From: Apostichopus japonicus
Taxonomy: Eukaryota; Echinodermata; Holothuroidea; Aspidochirotida; Stichopodidae
DNA: 60,000 bases
Direction of reading: 5' to 3'
Assembly (NCBI RefSeq): GCF_037975245.1
Contig: NC_092581.1
Span: forward strand, 12,739,303 to 12,799,302
The position numbers and the translations under genes were made by a program. Below, in pieces: positions 1 through 12,713 of the stretch. The notes below the pieces were generated by a model. That model searched no databases. It had not been told where the DNA came from and saw nothing but the letters and a program-made list of their open reading frames with translations. Position 1 is the first letter of the stretch. Every line of letters begins with the position of its first letter.

Positions 1-3000
1 CATACTTATTTTTGCCAGAATGATGATTCAAAATTTGGAGCAAACTGACAGCAATTTTGCTTCAATATTGCGTCATCAAACACATTCTACGAATATGATA
101 CAGTCAGCTGAAAGAGCCTCACCCCTTATCTTAGAAATCAATATAAAAGAATGACTCATTAATAATATCTGACTGTGTGTGTGTGTTAAACACCCATTAC
201 AGTACATACAGGATACTGTGAAGGTCACAAACTTATGTATCATGGATAATATATTTAAATATCGTAGGAGCTACGGTCCTATCTCCCCAAACTGTTTGTT
301 TGTTCGGTTAATGTACATATTAATATTGAATCTCAGTTTAATGTATATGAGTATACTGCAAACAAAGGCCGATTTAGGAGTTTGATTTGTGTTAATACGC
401 CTAGAAGTTCATTTTCAGGATAGTTTATTAAAATTGCTTCATAATTTACATTTGTTTATTGCTGGAATTAATTATAGTCTCGGGTGTCCTCCTTGTATGG
501 ATGTGAAATTCCATTTTTCGTTACATCATCCAAATGATTGGCTTTCTGCGATCTGCTTGAAATAGAGTTTTGCTTGGAGTGATCATTCTTCTCATTTACT
601 GTACCAACCTGCCCCTACACTGTAGATCTATCGATGCTAACCAGCCTTTTCGGGCACATATAATATCGCAGTCTGTCATGTTCGGACAGACAGCAATACT
701 TACAGTAGTTTCACACATACCCACACACCCACACCCATGATTCACAGTAAGCACTTGTACAAAATAAGTGTTCTTGGAAAATGTGACATCGTTGTGTACT
801 TTAAGTTAGGTAGATGTATAACAATTGTAAATGGTGAACAACCCTCACCCTGAGATGAACTTGTGAAGGTGATTGCTTTATTTGGTGTGCATTCAATTAA
901 AAATGGACACAGTTCAGTAGATATGCAAGTATATCTTATAGTGAGAAAACAAGTAAATATTGTGGCTTGTAAGTTAAAGGGTACAGTAAACCTGTTGTAA
1001 AGAAATGGGCTCTCAGAGAAGAAACTCCTGAGCGATTTAATAGAGAGACATTAACATAGAGACTTGTCAGTTTGCCCCTGGTATGTAAAGTGTATTAATT
1101 CACCATTTTTTTTCACTCCTCAAATAAAGTAAGCTGGGGCATATAAGAAACTGATAGGCCATTGTTGGGCTTTGTGATTCTGTAGGGTTACCATAACTTC
1201 CTACAGAGATTTGAGAGGCATCTCGTTGATACTGCGTAACACCTTGGGTACTACAATAAAACACAATTACCTTAGTTACCTAGAACAGTGCTTTTGGGCA
1301 TCGTTACAACTAGCCGAAGAAGTTTATTTGTCAAGTTAAGTCTTAAGTGAAAAAACAAACTTCAAGTAACATAGAAACAAAAGAATGAATTACTTTATTG
1401 ACAAATAGAAGAACCAAAAAAAAGCATTTAACAGGTGTTTACGAGACCACTGTTGCACAATAGCAGGATGTGGTTAATACATAGAACTAACTGGATGAGG
1501 TGGATGAAAAGTACCACTGAGTGCAAATTTGTCACAACCAAATGTTTAGAGAATTCATAACTGATGTACTAAGTTCAATCCATTTTCCATTCAGTAGCTG
1601 CCATCAATTGATTGAATTTCTCCATTTTGTGACAAAAATGTACCTTCCAGTACTACAAACTTTAGAAAACGAAACGAAAGTATTAAACGAATAACTTTAT
1701 TCTTTGTGTTTTCCGATTTCCATTACTTTATTCCGATTCGAACAATGCTCAGCTCAGTCTGTTGTATTGATACAAGAAAGTTTGTCAACCCCTTAGGCTT
1801 AGCCAACAGTGATGATGGTTTCAAATTGGTTAAAAGTGTGTTGCACCTTTGCGGGTATTTAAAAAAGATAAGACTATTTGTAGACAACGGAGCACAGTTT
1901 AAGAATCCCATTTGTTCAGCACTTAAGATCTGATCGGCCGATAAGACCTCTTTGAAGACACCAGTTTTCCAAATTCCGAATGAGGTGTGTAACGGATCTA
2001 ATAATAACTAAATTACATTGATTAACCATTAAGGTGCATCTTGATAAGTTTCACCACTCACGTACTACACCACATCTAGAACGGTAGGACGGATGTTGCA
2101 ACTACGACCGTTGTAATACTAATATCGTGAATAAACCTTTGGAATCTTTTCAATTGGGTGTGGAATTTCAATACTCCAACTGTGTGATTTGTCGGTTAAA
2201 GAAATTTATTGAATAAACCCTGCCTCCCCTCCCCCCAAAAAAGAGGCTTAACTATAATCATTTTGAAACAGTATTATTTGTGACACAAATTTCCTCTGAA
2301 ATGTGATTCAAATTGTGGAACTTTTCATTTCTTTGGCAGCAGATTTCTCTTGGATATACAGTCGAGACACTTTACAGAATCAAATCTACTCTGAGCTAAT
2401 CGGTAAGGGTTTCATTTTGTTTTTTTCATTTTAATTTTAATTCTTTTGTTGAATTCTTGTTACATTTTATGCCACACTGTTTAATAATTCAATTGTTCAT
2501 GTTCAGACATATTGTGAAGTCATATCAAGTTAATCATTTCAGATGTAGTCTTTAAAAGCAAACTAAAAAATTTTCACAACTGAGAGGATTCAGTTTCTAT
2601 GAATTTTCTCTAAATTTTATTGTCTCTCTACGGGGGGGGGGTATGACTTAAGTCCCAAAAGGTTTTCAATGTCGGAGATTGATCCTCTGTCCTCGTGACA
2701 CAGAGTAAAAACAATTCGTAAGGCGGTGTGGTTTTTCTTGTGATTGAACCACTTGACCAAAACTAAAAATCTTTGGTGTCGGTACCAGTTGTTAACAAAG
2801 TTCATCACATGATTCACATCAAATGAAAAAAGATTAATTAGTTATTAGAACCCTTATTAGGCTGTTTTTCTGAAGGTGTGTAATGAAAATCTTGAGTGTT
2901 TCAAAATCTGGCGATGAGGCCAACTGCAGGAAGTCACGTCGACCAAGCTATCGTAAGAGTTGGCTGAATCAGTTCTTGAAGGGTCCATTGATCATGTGTT

Positions 3001-4544
3001 GGTGGGTACTGTACCCTGGTATAGTCTTACCGACCCGCAGAAAGTTCCTACGACCACTTGAACAGTCTCATGTGACAGCCCAAATCACTGGTAATAGTCT
3101 TATCAAGTTAAAGATCATTATACACTGAGATGGTGCAATCCTGTCTGAAGGTACTGGTACCCATACTACTGTATAGAGTGGTTATAATATTGTGTGGTTG
3201 ATGACTAGCTACAGACTTCAAGTATATAGTATATAATAACTCTTCAGTTATCTTGATAGTCACAAGGTTATATGACATGTAGGATTAAAAATATCGATGA
3301 CGTGCATGTACATACTTACGTATAAGCTTTCCTATTCTTATGTAAGCCATTGAATATGTCTCGTGCAGTTGACTTGAAATCTTTCGCTTTACAAGTGATG
3401 GTGCCAGGAGCCCTGTATACTTACTGATTTACATCCCAGTTGAAGATTAGAAATCGGCAGGTCCTGCTTTTAAGCTCTGAACAGATAAATTTAAATGTAG
3501 AAAAAGCTGATCAAGTAAAGCAACAATTTTTGGCTAGAATGGGATGTGAAGCAGTGATCAGTGTTCTGTGAATTGTACTTACTGAAAAACTAAAAAAAAA
3601 AAAAAAATAACTGTTTATTGCAGACGATATTGTTTGATTCAATTGGAACATTACTGAAGTTGACCTTGTCAATGAAACAATGTTGTCAATGGAACCATAC
3701 CAAGGACAAAACTAATGAGATCCTTAAATTATATTCATAGTTCATGTTTGGACATTGTTGTGCCTTGCCCTTCCCAACTGTCCCATGTAAACTGCTGTGC
3801 TCCCTTCCCCCTCCCCCCCCCCAATGTCTAAGCCATCATAGTGAGTACACTTTTCAGGTTACAGGTCTGACCAGTACTTTGTCAAGACTCTTTAAGTTGT
3901 TGGTGCACCCTTCTTAAATTGTTGGTGTCCCTCCAACTTTTATCATGCTTATAATTTGGGCCTGATGATATTTTAGCCTAAAGTTGTCAATGCAGACTGT
4001 ATGAAGGATATCCATACTGGGACATATTTCAAGAATGATTTCAAATGCACAAAACTTTTCATGTCTCTGCAATTGTCTCTCAGTACTAGATGATGAGTAG
4101 ATGGTATATTATACAGTACAGTAACAATGAATGCTATTTTTAAAAATGATTGATAGACGGACTATCATTTTGGAAACATTAAACAATTACAGTAAGATGG
4201 AAAAAATGGCAACTTTTGAAGATTTTGGCAACTGTCATTATTGTTATTGAACGTAAACATTTGTAAAATTATGTCTTAAAATCAATTTTGATTTTGATTT
4301 TCATTATAACTGAGATGTGACTTTCTCTGAATATCTCAAGCACTACTTGAAATAATGTATGAACACTCTGTTAAAAGCATAACAAAAAAAGTGCATCACT
4401 GAAGATTGTACACAGTCTTGTGGGAAATTTCAAACATGTTTCAACCCAAAAGATTGCTAACCATGGCCACATATGTACAGTGCAACTACTGTATACAGTA
4501 TATATTCACTTATGCAAATTATTTCCCTACATCTATGTATACAT
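1..4544. other. Non-coding, intron-like or intergenic DNA
   Basis: I see no convincing exon here. Open frames are short and AT-driven and show no domain I recognise. The stretch holds poly(G)/poly(C) runs near 2631 and 3808, an A-run near 3593, and scattered ACAGTA/TACTGT hexamers. Confidence 0.5.
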
Positions 4545-4606
4545 GTTTCAGAAATTTAGAGAAAGTCATAGCATATATGCTATGACTTTCTCTAAATTTC
4601 TGAAAC
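4545..4606. repeat. 62-bp perfect palindrome
   Basis: The two 31-base arms are exact reverse complements meeting at GCATA|TATGC between 4575 and 4576. No spacer separates them, so the DNA could extrude as a cruciform and an RNA would fold into a hairpin. Pairing breaks at 4544/4607. Confidence 0.95.
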
Positions 4607-5583
4607 GTATCTACTTAAATTGTTTCGGTGCAGTCGCAAACCATATGTTCTGAACATAGTACAAGTACAGTATGCTTGTAGAGTTTTCAGAAATGTAAAA
4701 AATTGTTTCGAACCAAAAAGATCGGTTAAAACCATGGCAACAAATGTACCCTTTACAGTGCTATGCAAATTCTACATACATTCTTAGACGTTTGCTAACG
4801 TCTCTCAAACAAACTTGAAATACTATGCAATTTACCAAGTACAGTAGATTGCCCAGACTAGTAATGGGTCTGTAACTGCGGTGTACAAGATATTGTATTG
4901 AGCAGTACTAGCACTGTATAGTAGTTGTGCAGAAATGTTAAGGCTTCAAGGACAGGTTACCATGGATACCACAAAATGTACCCTGGTTTGCAATCATTAC
5001 TTCAACGCTACCTACGTCTTACTTCATCTGTCAAGGTCTCTAACATTATATACTTGAAAAGAAATTTCATCTGTAATTTATACATTTATGCAAATTATAA
5101 GTGCAAGTCAGTAGCAATTTATAGATTTTTGCCCATGGATACGCATTGTGTACTGTACATAGAGAAAACTACTGTATGTGCGTATTGTTGCACATCGATG
5201 TTAGTTCAACAGAAGGCTTGAAACTAGTTGTTGCCAATTCCATTAACCGGAAGGTACGTAGAATTCAACTTGTAACACTTTTTATTTTATCCCATAGATG
5301 CTGTTAACCAGTAGGACATTTTCCTGTGATGCTGTAATTACTTAATTAGTTAATTGTATATATATCCCCTTTTGTTTATGAAACATCATTAACTGGGAGA
5401 CAAAGCTTAAAGCATTTTAACATGTTTGACATGTATGCTGTACTGCACTCTATTACTACTGTACTGAACTGTCTTACAGTACAGAGTGAAAATGCCTTCT
5501 TGAAATCAGAGGTTTTTGAAATACGGCCATCAGATGTAAAGTCTGGATAAAGAACTCTGTGTTACACTGAGAGTGTACAGTAC
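4607..5583. other. Non-coding DNA rich in ACAGTA/TACTGT
   Basis: No recognisable exon. About ten copies of ACAGTA or its complement lie here, several overlapping as GTACAGTAC-type strings. Confidence 0.5.
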
Positions 5584-5911
5584 ATGGTGGCCAATTGGCT
5601 AAGGCATCAGATTTGTGATCCAAGGATTGCTGGTTAGATTCCTGCCTAGTAGTGCCATTACGTTGTGTCCTTGGGCAAGTTGCTTTGTCTCCATTGCCTC
5701 TCTCCATGCACCCAGGGGTTAAATGGGTACAGTACCTGTGAGGTACAGTAACTTGTCATTGGGCGTAGTATGTTACTGCAGCCGCCTGGAGGGATTGTCT
5801 CTGGGACAGGTTATCATTGACCAGGGGTAATATAAAGTCTGTTAAGGGCTTTGAAACCTTGGTATAAGCCCTACAGTATATATAAATCGAACATTATGAT
5901 TGTTATTATTG
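5584..5911 (+). repeat. tRNA-headed SINE with MIR/L2-like 3' part
   Basis: The head resembles a tRNA: an A-box-like TGGCCAATTGGCTAAGG near 5587 and a B-box-like GGTTAGATTCC near 5632. The body contains CCTTGGGCAAGTTGCTT (about 5669) and TTAAATGGGTAC (about 5718), which resemble the 3' half of mammalian MIR and related SINEs. The 3' end (ATAAGCCC...TATATAAATCG followed by TTATTATT) resembles CR1/L2-type LINE tails. The order head, body, LINE-like tail is typical of a SINE mobilised by an L2-type LINE. Family names are inferred from memory of consensus motifs. Confidence 0.7.
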
Positions 5912-8900
5912 CATGAACATACAGTAAAGAATGTTACAGAGTTGGACCCTTTCTTTTACCTGTATTACTAATGGAATAGCCCATAAATATATATTTAGAA
6001 GACATAAAATGTGCTAAGATACTGTACGGTAGATCAGTACTAAGAGAAATGGTCATGTACCTGAACGAACAGGGTCTGGATTTTATAGCTCGGCAAGAAA
6101 TCAGAATCTCTGAATCCAACCATACCTTACAATCGAAATAAATTAAAACATCGCTAGTCCTTCTCTCAACTCGCAAATTTATTTATTCTCTAGCCCCAAA
6201 ATAATTGTTGAAATGAGATACAATAATTGGTTTGATTGAAGTGTACATTGTAAAGCACAAAACATTAGTTCAGGGTGTGCTATAGGAGATAAAATGTCTC
6301 AAATAACACTTGTAAGTTAAATTCTTCACTGTAGTAACTTGGCATACATAAAGCCTCAAATCACAATATTGGAACTGTAAACCCTTCCATTCCAACATTT
6401 ACTTTAACCTGCAGCTGTACTGATCATATACCAAGCGTGAAGTAAGTTGAGCCATGCAGGGTTTTGTATGTTTCAGTTTAGTCGCATACTTCTACTTCAT
6501 ACTGTTGTTTTGCAGGGAAATAGAAGCTTCCTTGTCGTTATTCTCGGACTAAGTTCAGTAATTCCTACACTACCTTTTCCTTTATTGGACAGGGTTGCCA
6601 TGGGTTACTGTGGTAATACATGTATAGTACTCAGAATTTAGTTAATATGTTGTTGATCAAACCTCAGAAAGTTGCTTTAGTATCACAACGACCTCAGACA
6701 TGTCGCCTTTGTACACTTTTCCTTTCTTATCGACTAAACAAACTCGCTAAACAGTGAAATACTAATAAGGAATGCAGAACTTTAGGGTCTGCATTATCCA
6801 TTCGACAAGTGATCGACTGAAAATAATCGCTTTTGCAGTTTTTGCTCCAAAAATGAAATCAAGGGGAATGGTTCATCCGTCGGCCTTCATTTGTTGCAAC
6901 AGCGGGTTGATTGCTGTGTGAAGCTGGTGTTGATAAGTTACTCATCTGGCTATACATGCAGGGTGGCGCCGATACGGTGATCCATATTCTGCTTTCCATA
7001 AAATAGTCCGATACGATACCGTACATTCAAAATTGATATCTAGAACGAATATGTTAGTACTGTATATAGCCGAGAACTCGGAAGGGTAATATTACTGCAC
7101 TATGTCATAGACCTGTGATTGGATGAGAGAAGAGATATACAGATTATGCTAAACTGGTTCCTGGGGATTTCTTTATGCTGTTTATGGCATTGCCAAATTC
7201 TGTGCCAAATTCACAGGAAAATTTGCTATACAAGTGCAAATACTGTATGTGTACATACACATGCAGGTATGTGTGTACATATGTGACACCATATAATGTT
7301 TTAAGAGAGATACTGTACTTGAGAGCTTGCTATAAAGTCTGATAAGCCGCTAAGTTTGCCGAATTTGAACAAATAATTTATTCCCTGTTTACCACATTCT
7401 GTAGTAGAAGTAGTACTATAAAACCTGATATGCAGTATGCTGCATTGTATGGGGACATTGACATTGAAATACAGTCTGCAGCTGTATGTTATTTGACCTT
7501 TTCCAACAATACAATTAAAGATGAAGTTAGGTAATACATACATGTATGAACTGAAAAGGCAACTCCTTATGACCCCTGACCCCTCAATAATAGACTGAGA
7601 TCACATGACTAGCCAGACTACACCCCCTGCCCCCCACCCCCCCCCCCACCCACAAAGCAGTCTATAAAATTGCAGGAAGCATTTTCAGTTCAGACATATA
7701 CAGGTCGTCTAGAATTGGTGGAATAGATATGTGCTGTGACCAAAAACAGGATAAGGAGGAAATGCTGGAAATCCTTTGAAGTGAAAGCTTCCCTCAAGCA
7801 TCGATTGGATTAATCTGGTATTAACTGGTACCAAAGACCTTCAGTCCATTGTTTAACAATTCTTCATTGTTATCCTATATAGTTGCAGTGAAGGTGTCCT
7901 TGAAGTTTCACGGAAGTGATTCAAGATAATTTCACCAAAGTGCTATTCAGGGAAAATAAAATCCTGTGATCAACCCACTCTGTCCTAAGTTTGTACACTC
8001 CCCTAATTAAAAAAATTACTTAATTGATCTCTCATCCTATGCTACAGTACTGTACAGTGAGGAGCTCTTGTTTAATTTACTGCGGCCCATTACACTTGGA
8101 AACTGTGGAGGACCTGATCTGACAATATTTGGAATATACTCCCACCCTCCTCCCCATCCCTCCTCCCCATCCCTTGCATTTCAAGAAATCTTGGATCCAC
8201 CACTGAGTATTTAATCATCTTATTATTTAAAATGCAGTATCTTTGCTCTCAGTGCAAGTTCATCAAGCATACAGTATACATGTCAGGCATATGTTCAGTA
8301 TATTTACTTCGTTCCCCACTTACCTGTCTCCCCACAACCTATGCACCGCATTCTACCGTGTCTAGAGTGCCCTGGTAATCTTTTAACACTGTACACCCTC
8401 ACTGGCCCTAATGGCCTTCCTTCATTTTTCTACCCACAAAGTGTCTCACTGTGTTTTTCGGAGTTAGGAAAATTTTCGCGAAATTCGCCCGGAATACCTT
8501 GGATTTATACTCTAGAAGTAATTACTTTACTTACATCTTACATACCAAATTGTGTTTTGTGTAGACAGGTCTATCACTGTAAGTCTGTGGATTTCAATTT
8601 TAGTCGGCCCAATCAAAATCATCATTCCAATACTCTATTGAAGAACCTTGAAAGTTACTGAACCCTTCGATAGACCACAATGTGCTCGGTGTCAATGCAA
8701 GGCTTATACAGGTATTATGCCAAGCTTGCAAAATAACCATAGAATAGAAAACAAAAGGGAAAAGAGCTTAAAAAAACTCTTTCTCTAAAAATTTATCCTC
8801 AAACATGTTCAATGTGCTCAACAGATAAGCCTTTAGGATATATATACAGGATTATATAGAGCTTAAAGCAAATGTTGTTTGCTTGCTATTTATTCTCCTT

Positions 8901-8987
8901 GAAATGCCTGCTATGCATGGCAGGCTGCTCTTTGAACAGTTAAATTGGTATTCATCTGGCAAATGCACAGTATTCTCTGCTTTTACT

Positions 8988-8992
<5 letters not shown>
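5912..8992. other. Non-coding DNA
   Basis: No supported exon. The stretch contains a short inverted pair of GTGTACATA-type sequence near 7248-7285, a C-run at about 7627-7648, and repeated TACTGTA motifs. Confidence 0.5.

Positions 8993-9023
<31 letters not shown>
8993..9023. repeat. Poly(T) tract of 31 T
   Basis: An uninterrupted run of 31 T. It could be the poly(A) tail of a minus-strand retroposon. I cannot identify a body for one downstream (9024 onward), so this is only a possibility. Confidence 0.9.
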
Positions 9024-9024
<1 letters not shown>

Positions 9025-9524
9025 AACGTCCATGTCAGTACTTTACAGAGTGCAGACCGCATTGAATTTGTAGAAACGTGTCAGTACAGTAAATTCCATC
9101 AGGAAGTGAATTATATCCTGCTCGGCTTGTATTTTTATTGGACAGCCCGTATCACTGAACCAACAAATCCGGGATCTGCTACAGTAAACGAGACTCCTTG
9201 ACTGGCAATTTCATTGTCTCCTTTCACTAGAGTAACTGTACCTACTGTATGTTGTATTGACTGTGCTTCTTCAGTACAGGCATTTGGCATTTATACAATT
9301 ATTGTGCCTTCCAACAACATTGCCAACATAGTGTCATATAATTAGAATCAAAACGAGGCCAGTGAACTTTTTTTTGGGAGGGAGCCAGATTCCAAAACAT
9401 ATATATATATGTCTTAATATTTGAGTGTTTCTACTATATAAAGACATACTCTATATGGACACAAATTTGTTTGGTATTTCTTCCCTCTCTTTTCAGTTTT
9501 ATTTTGTTTTTGTTTTGTGCATAG

Positions 9525-9677
9525 CCAGTGAATTAACAAGCAGACCATACTGTGCAATGATTGCCAATGGATTTACCTACTCGACAATGTTGTATTATGT
9601 GTTAAGTATTGTCCTGGGGTTCATTGCTGTGGTCTCTTACATTGGAAGACACACATGGAGCTTACTCTTTGCACACA
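9525..9677 (+). CDS. Possible internal exon of an MFS transporter (SLC22-like)
   Basis: A pyrimidine-rich tract ending TTTTGTGCATAG gives a good 3' splice site, and CACA|GTAAGTAC gives a strong 5' splice site. The 153-bp interval between them is a multiple of three and stays open in one frame (two bases of a split codon at the start, one at the end). It encodes about 50 residues: a short polar loop with E and R, then a long hydrophobic stretch (about 25 residues), then Y-I-G-R-x-x-W. The pattern E...R...membrane helix...Y-x-x-R-x-x-W resembles the conserved segment of SLC22 organic-ion transporters before their PESPRW loop. Spacing between E and W is a few residues longer than in the human members I remember. 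No partner exons with the PESPRW motif were found nearby, so this is either an isolated exon of a gene with long introns, a relic, or an unrelated membrane protein. Confidence 0.35.
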
Positions 9678-12669
9678 GTAAGTACATTATATATATATAG
9701 GAAGAACTATAAGGGGAATGCTACTTTATAGGTATCCCAATGGTTGTTTTCTTTACATTTTTGTTGTTGTGATTTCTTTGGATGCATGCATGGAAAGAAA
9801 TGCTGGCCCATATATGTAGGCGTCAGTATTTTTTGGTTGCTTTTGGCCCATAAGTTTTGCGATTGCCATACACTGTTCAGTACTGTGTAAATGACTTGCA
9901 AGTACATCAAAAGTACTTTACTGTACATCAGACTACAGAGAATTAAGTGTCCAAATTTGTCGTAAATCTGCATAAATGTTTGCTCAGTCGAAGAAAAAGA
10001 AAGTGGCATGGATGTGGTTCGGTATGGATGAAATGCATTTGCATGGTTATCAAGGCATGCCTGCATGCAGACCTATACTGTACTGTATATATGTGTGTGT
10101 GTGTTTACTAAGAATCAAGTAAACTGCATGATCAGTACAAAATCCAAAATGCAGTACAAACAAACAGGCCGTGTTTCGATCCTGTAAATAGGGTGGGGAT
10201 TTTGACCGAAATATCACCTAGATTTAATTTACCAACTGCCACTGCTAGCCTTCTGTACATAGCAGCATAATTTAGACCGTACAGTACAAACATGTTTTCA
10301 AATTTCTGTAGCCCGACAAAATTTGCGGTACTAGTGCAAGCAAGACAGTACTGTGTGAACTGTGAAGTGTGCAGTCTGAAACTTGCGGGCGTTCTAACAA
10401 CTCATGCATGTCCAAAGTTGTGGCTAACAGTTTGCACTGTCACCCAAAAGTTAACTTTTGTATTGTTTTCTGGTATCGTTATTGTTCAATAAATTCCTCT
10501 TTGTCTCCAGAAGAATAAAGACCCTGGATTTCTAACCCCTTTTTGTTACCGGATAAAGCTCCTCACCGCGAGCATGTATCGCAATTGCTGTTTCAAACCA
10601 AGTATGTACCTCTCTTTTGGAACGAATTTCGTTCTTGTTCGACAGTTCAATAGTTCAATGCTGAACTCGTTCCTGTTTGCCTCACCGTGCCGGCACCGTC
10701 TTTCATCCTGTTGAATTTTGTCTTGCTCCCGTTCTGCTTTGCATCCAATCACAGAAGACTACATTTTAATCAAGGAAGACTATATTTCAATCAGTAAAAT
10801 TGTCATCATTCATTTTTGTCCAATGTGTTCATTTTCTCATGAATTGCTCCTGGAATTAATGGTTACTCTACCTCAGGTGGGTTGAGATAGTGTAGCTTTA
10901 GTGCATTTCTTTGTACAGCCAGGTTAAACCTAGTTTCATTTTCAACCGTCCAAGTAACTGCGAAAGATATCGATGATGCTCAACACACAGTTGTATAGAT
11001 GTATTTCCATGTCATGCCATATAAACCACAGCATCAATAATCATCACATTATCATTAGCTGCTCTATGTCATTACATTTATGGTTGCGCTGCAGAAGCGA
11101 GAGTAGTTTATAGGAGCTAGGGGGATGGGAAGAGAGGGAAGTTAAGGATTGAGAGGATAAGGTTCAGAGGGGCTGGGATTTACATATTTACTGTTTATAT
11201 TTACAATGTACATCTTTACTTCTCTCTTACCTGTCGGCTGTTTTTTTTTTCTGTCGTGGTTGGTTTAATGAATGTTCTTACAAACTCTGAGGGGACTAAA
11301 TTTTAGGGTCAGACAACCCAGGGTAACCTTGAGGGATGTACCTGTTGGGTATATCAGTTTTGGTCCCAGTCATATGTTCTACATTTGTTACTTAACCAAC
11401 CAATTCACCAAGTATCAGAGAATAATTTATCGGATATCGCATCGCAAAATGGTATGCAATATGGTGAAATTGCTATGCAAAATAGTCATATTGCTATGAA
11501 AATGGTCAAGTTGCTTTGCAAGCGCAAAGATACATAGCGATTCTGTACACCGAAGGCATACATGTAGTATTTTATAGTCCTGAGACAAAGTTAGAACCTT
11601 CAAAACCTACTGTAGCTGCAAAATGTGAAAACTAAATTATTCCTTGAGTATATATAGCACACCACTATACTGAATAAGCACTAATACTGTAGGAGGTAAA
11701 AGGGGGGGGGGGAGTGGGAAGAAGGCAGAAGGGAAGCTAATAATCTCTAAATCATGAGTGGAAATTGTCTTAAGCATAGACCTGCTGTAAAACTTAAATA
11801 TCGTCCAAATCTTTCATCGATTTAGTCACTTTTGGTGTTTTTTTTTAAAATACTTTCTGGACTGATGCGATGCCTTAAGTTTCAATACTGCACTGTTGTC
11901 CCTGTTCCTATTTATTAATACATACAGTACAGTACATGTGATTGAGACATCTACAAGGAAGAACTTCCTCAAACAGCAGATCGTGGGAAACATTAATCCA
12001 TTCTGGGAGATATCATCATAGGCGCAGGAGGTGCGGAAGCATTAAACCATTTCCTCAGAAATATTGTCAGTTTCAATACATGGAATTTAACTCAATTAGC
12101 AGCAATGACTGGAGGCTGATTTTCAACATCCTTACAGTACCTGTCTTGTTTATATGTTGCGCTTTCATTGCGACATGTATACTTGTTTTTTTGCATTTTG
12201 ATGTTTCTAATTAGCCAAGCCTTTGTGCGAAAGTTAACTTCCTCCATTTCATATTATGCTGGTCAATAGTTTGTTAAATGTAATTGTACAATGCCTTCAT
12301 TCGTGAGAAGCATTATCTCTTTAATACCACTTCGCATCAGTATTTTGTTGGTCCTTCATCGATGGTCGTTAACATCACCCTGCAACTTCCATTTCCTGGC
12401 ATCAAATTACTTTGTCACATTTGTGTTTGCACAAGTACAGAACTGTACAGGGTACATGCATTTTGTACACTTGTATGCATGCAGCTCACAGTACTATAAA
12501 TGAATGATAATCTGGTAAAAACTGAATGGCAGTGCTTATAGGCTTTTAAAGAACCTGGCTCTTCTGCTTCCTGAGGACTGTTAATCTGGTATTGAACCCC
12601 CCACCCCCCTCCCGACTCAAAGTGGGTACCCACCTTAATTTCTGTTAGTATTGCTTGTAAGTTTGTTAT
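9678..12669. other. Intron-like DNA downstream of the orphan exon
   Basis: No exon could be supported. There is a G-run at about 11701-11710 and many ACAGTA/TACTGT copies. Frames open over more than 60 codons here have no recognisable domains and no convincing splice signals. Confidence 0.45.
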
Positions 12670-12713
12670 ACCAGGGAGCTGCTACTCTAACGTTAGAGTA
12701 GCAGCTCCCTGGT
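12670..12713. repeat. 44-bp perfect palindrome
   Basis: Two 22-base arms pair exactly around CTAAC|GTTAG (centre between 12691 and 12692), with no spacer. It is unrelated in sequence to the palindrome at 4545-4606. Confidence 0.95.

Noticed and set aside
11942-12214. Possible exon of the orphan transporter gene
   Set aside because: No transporter motif in any frame, stop codons interrupt, and no convincing donor.
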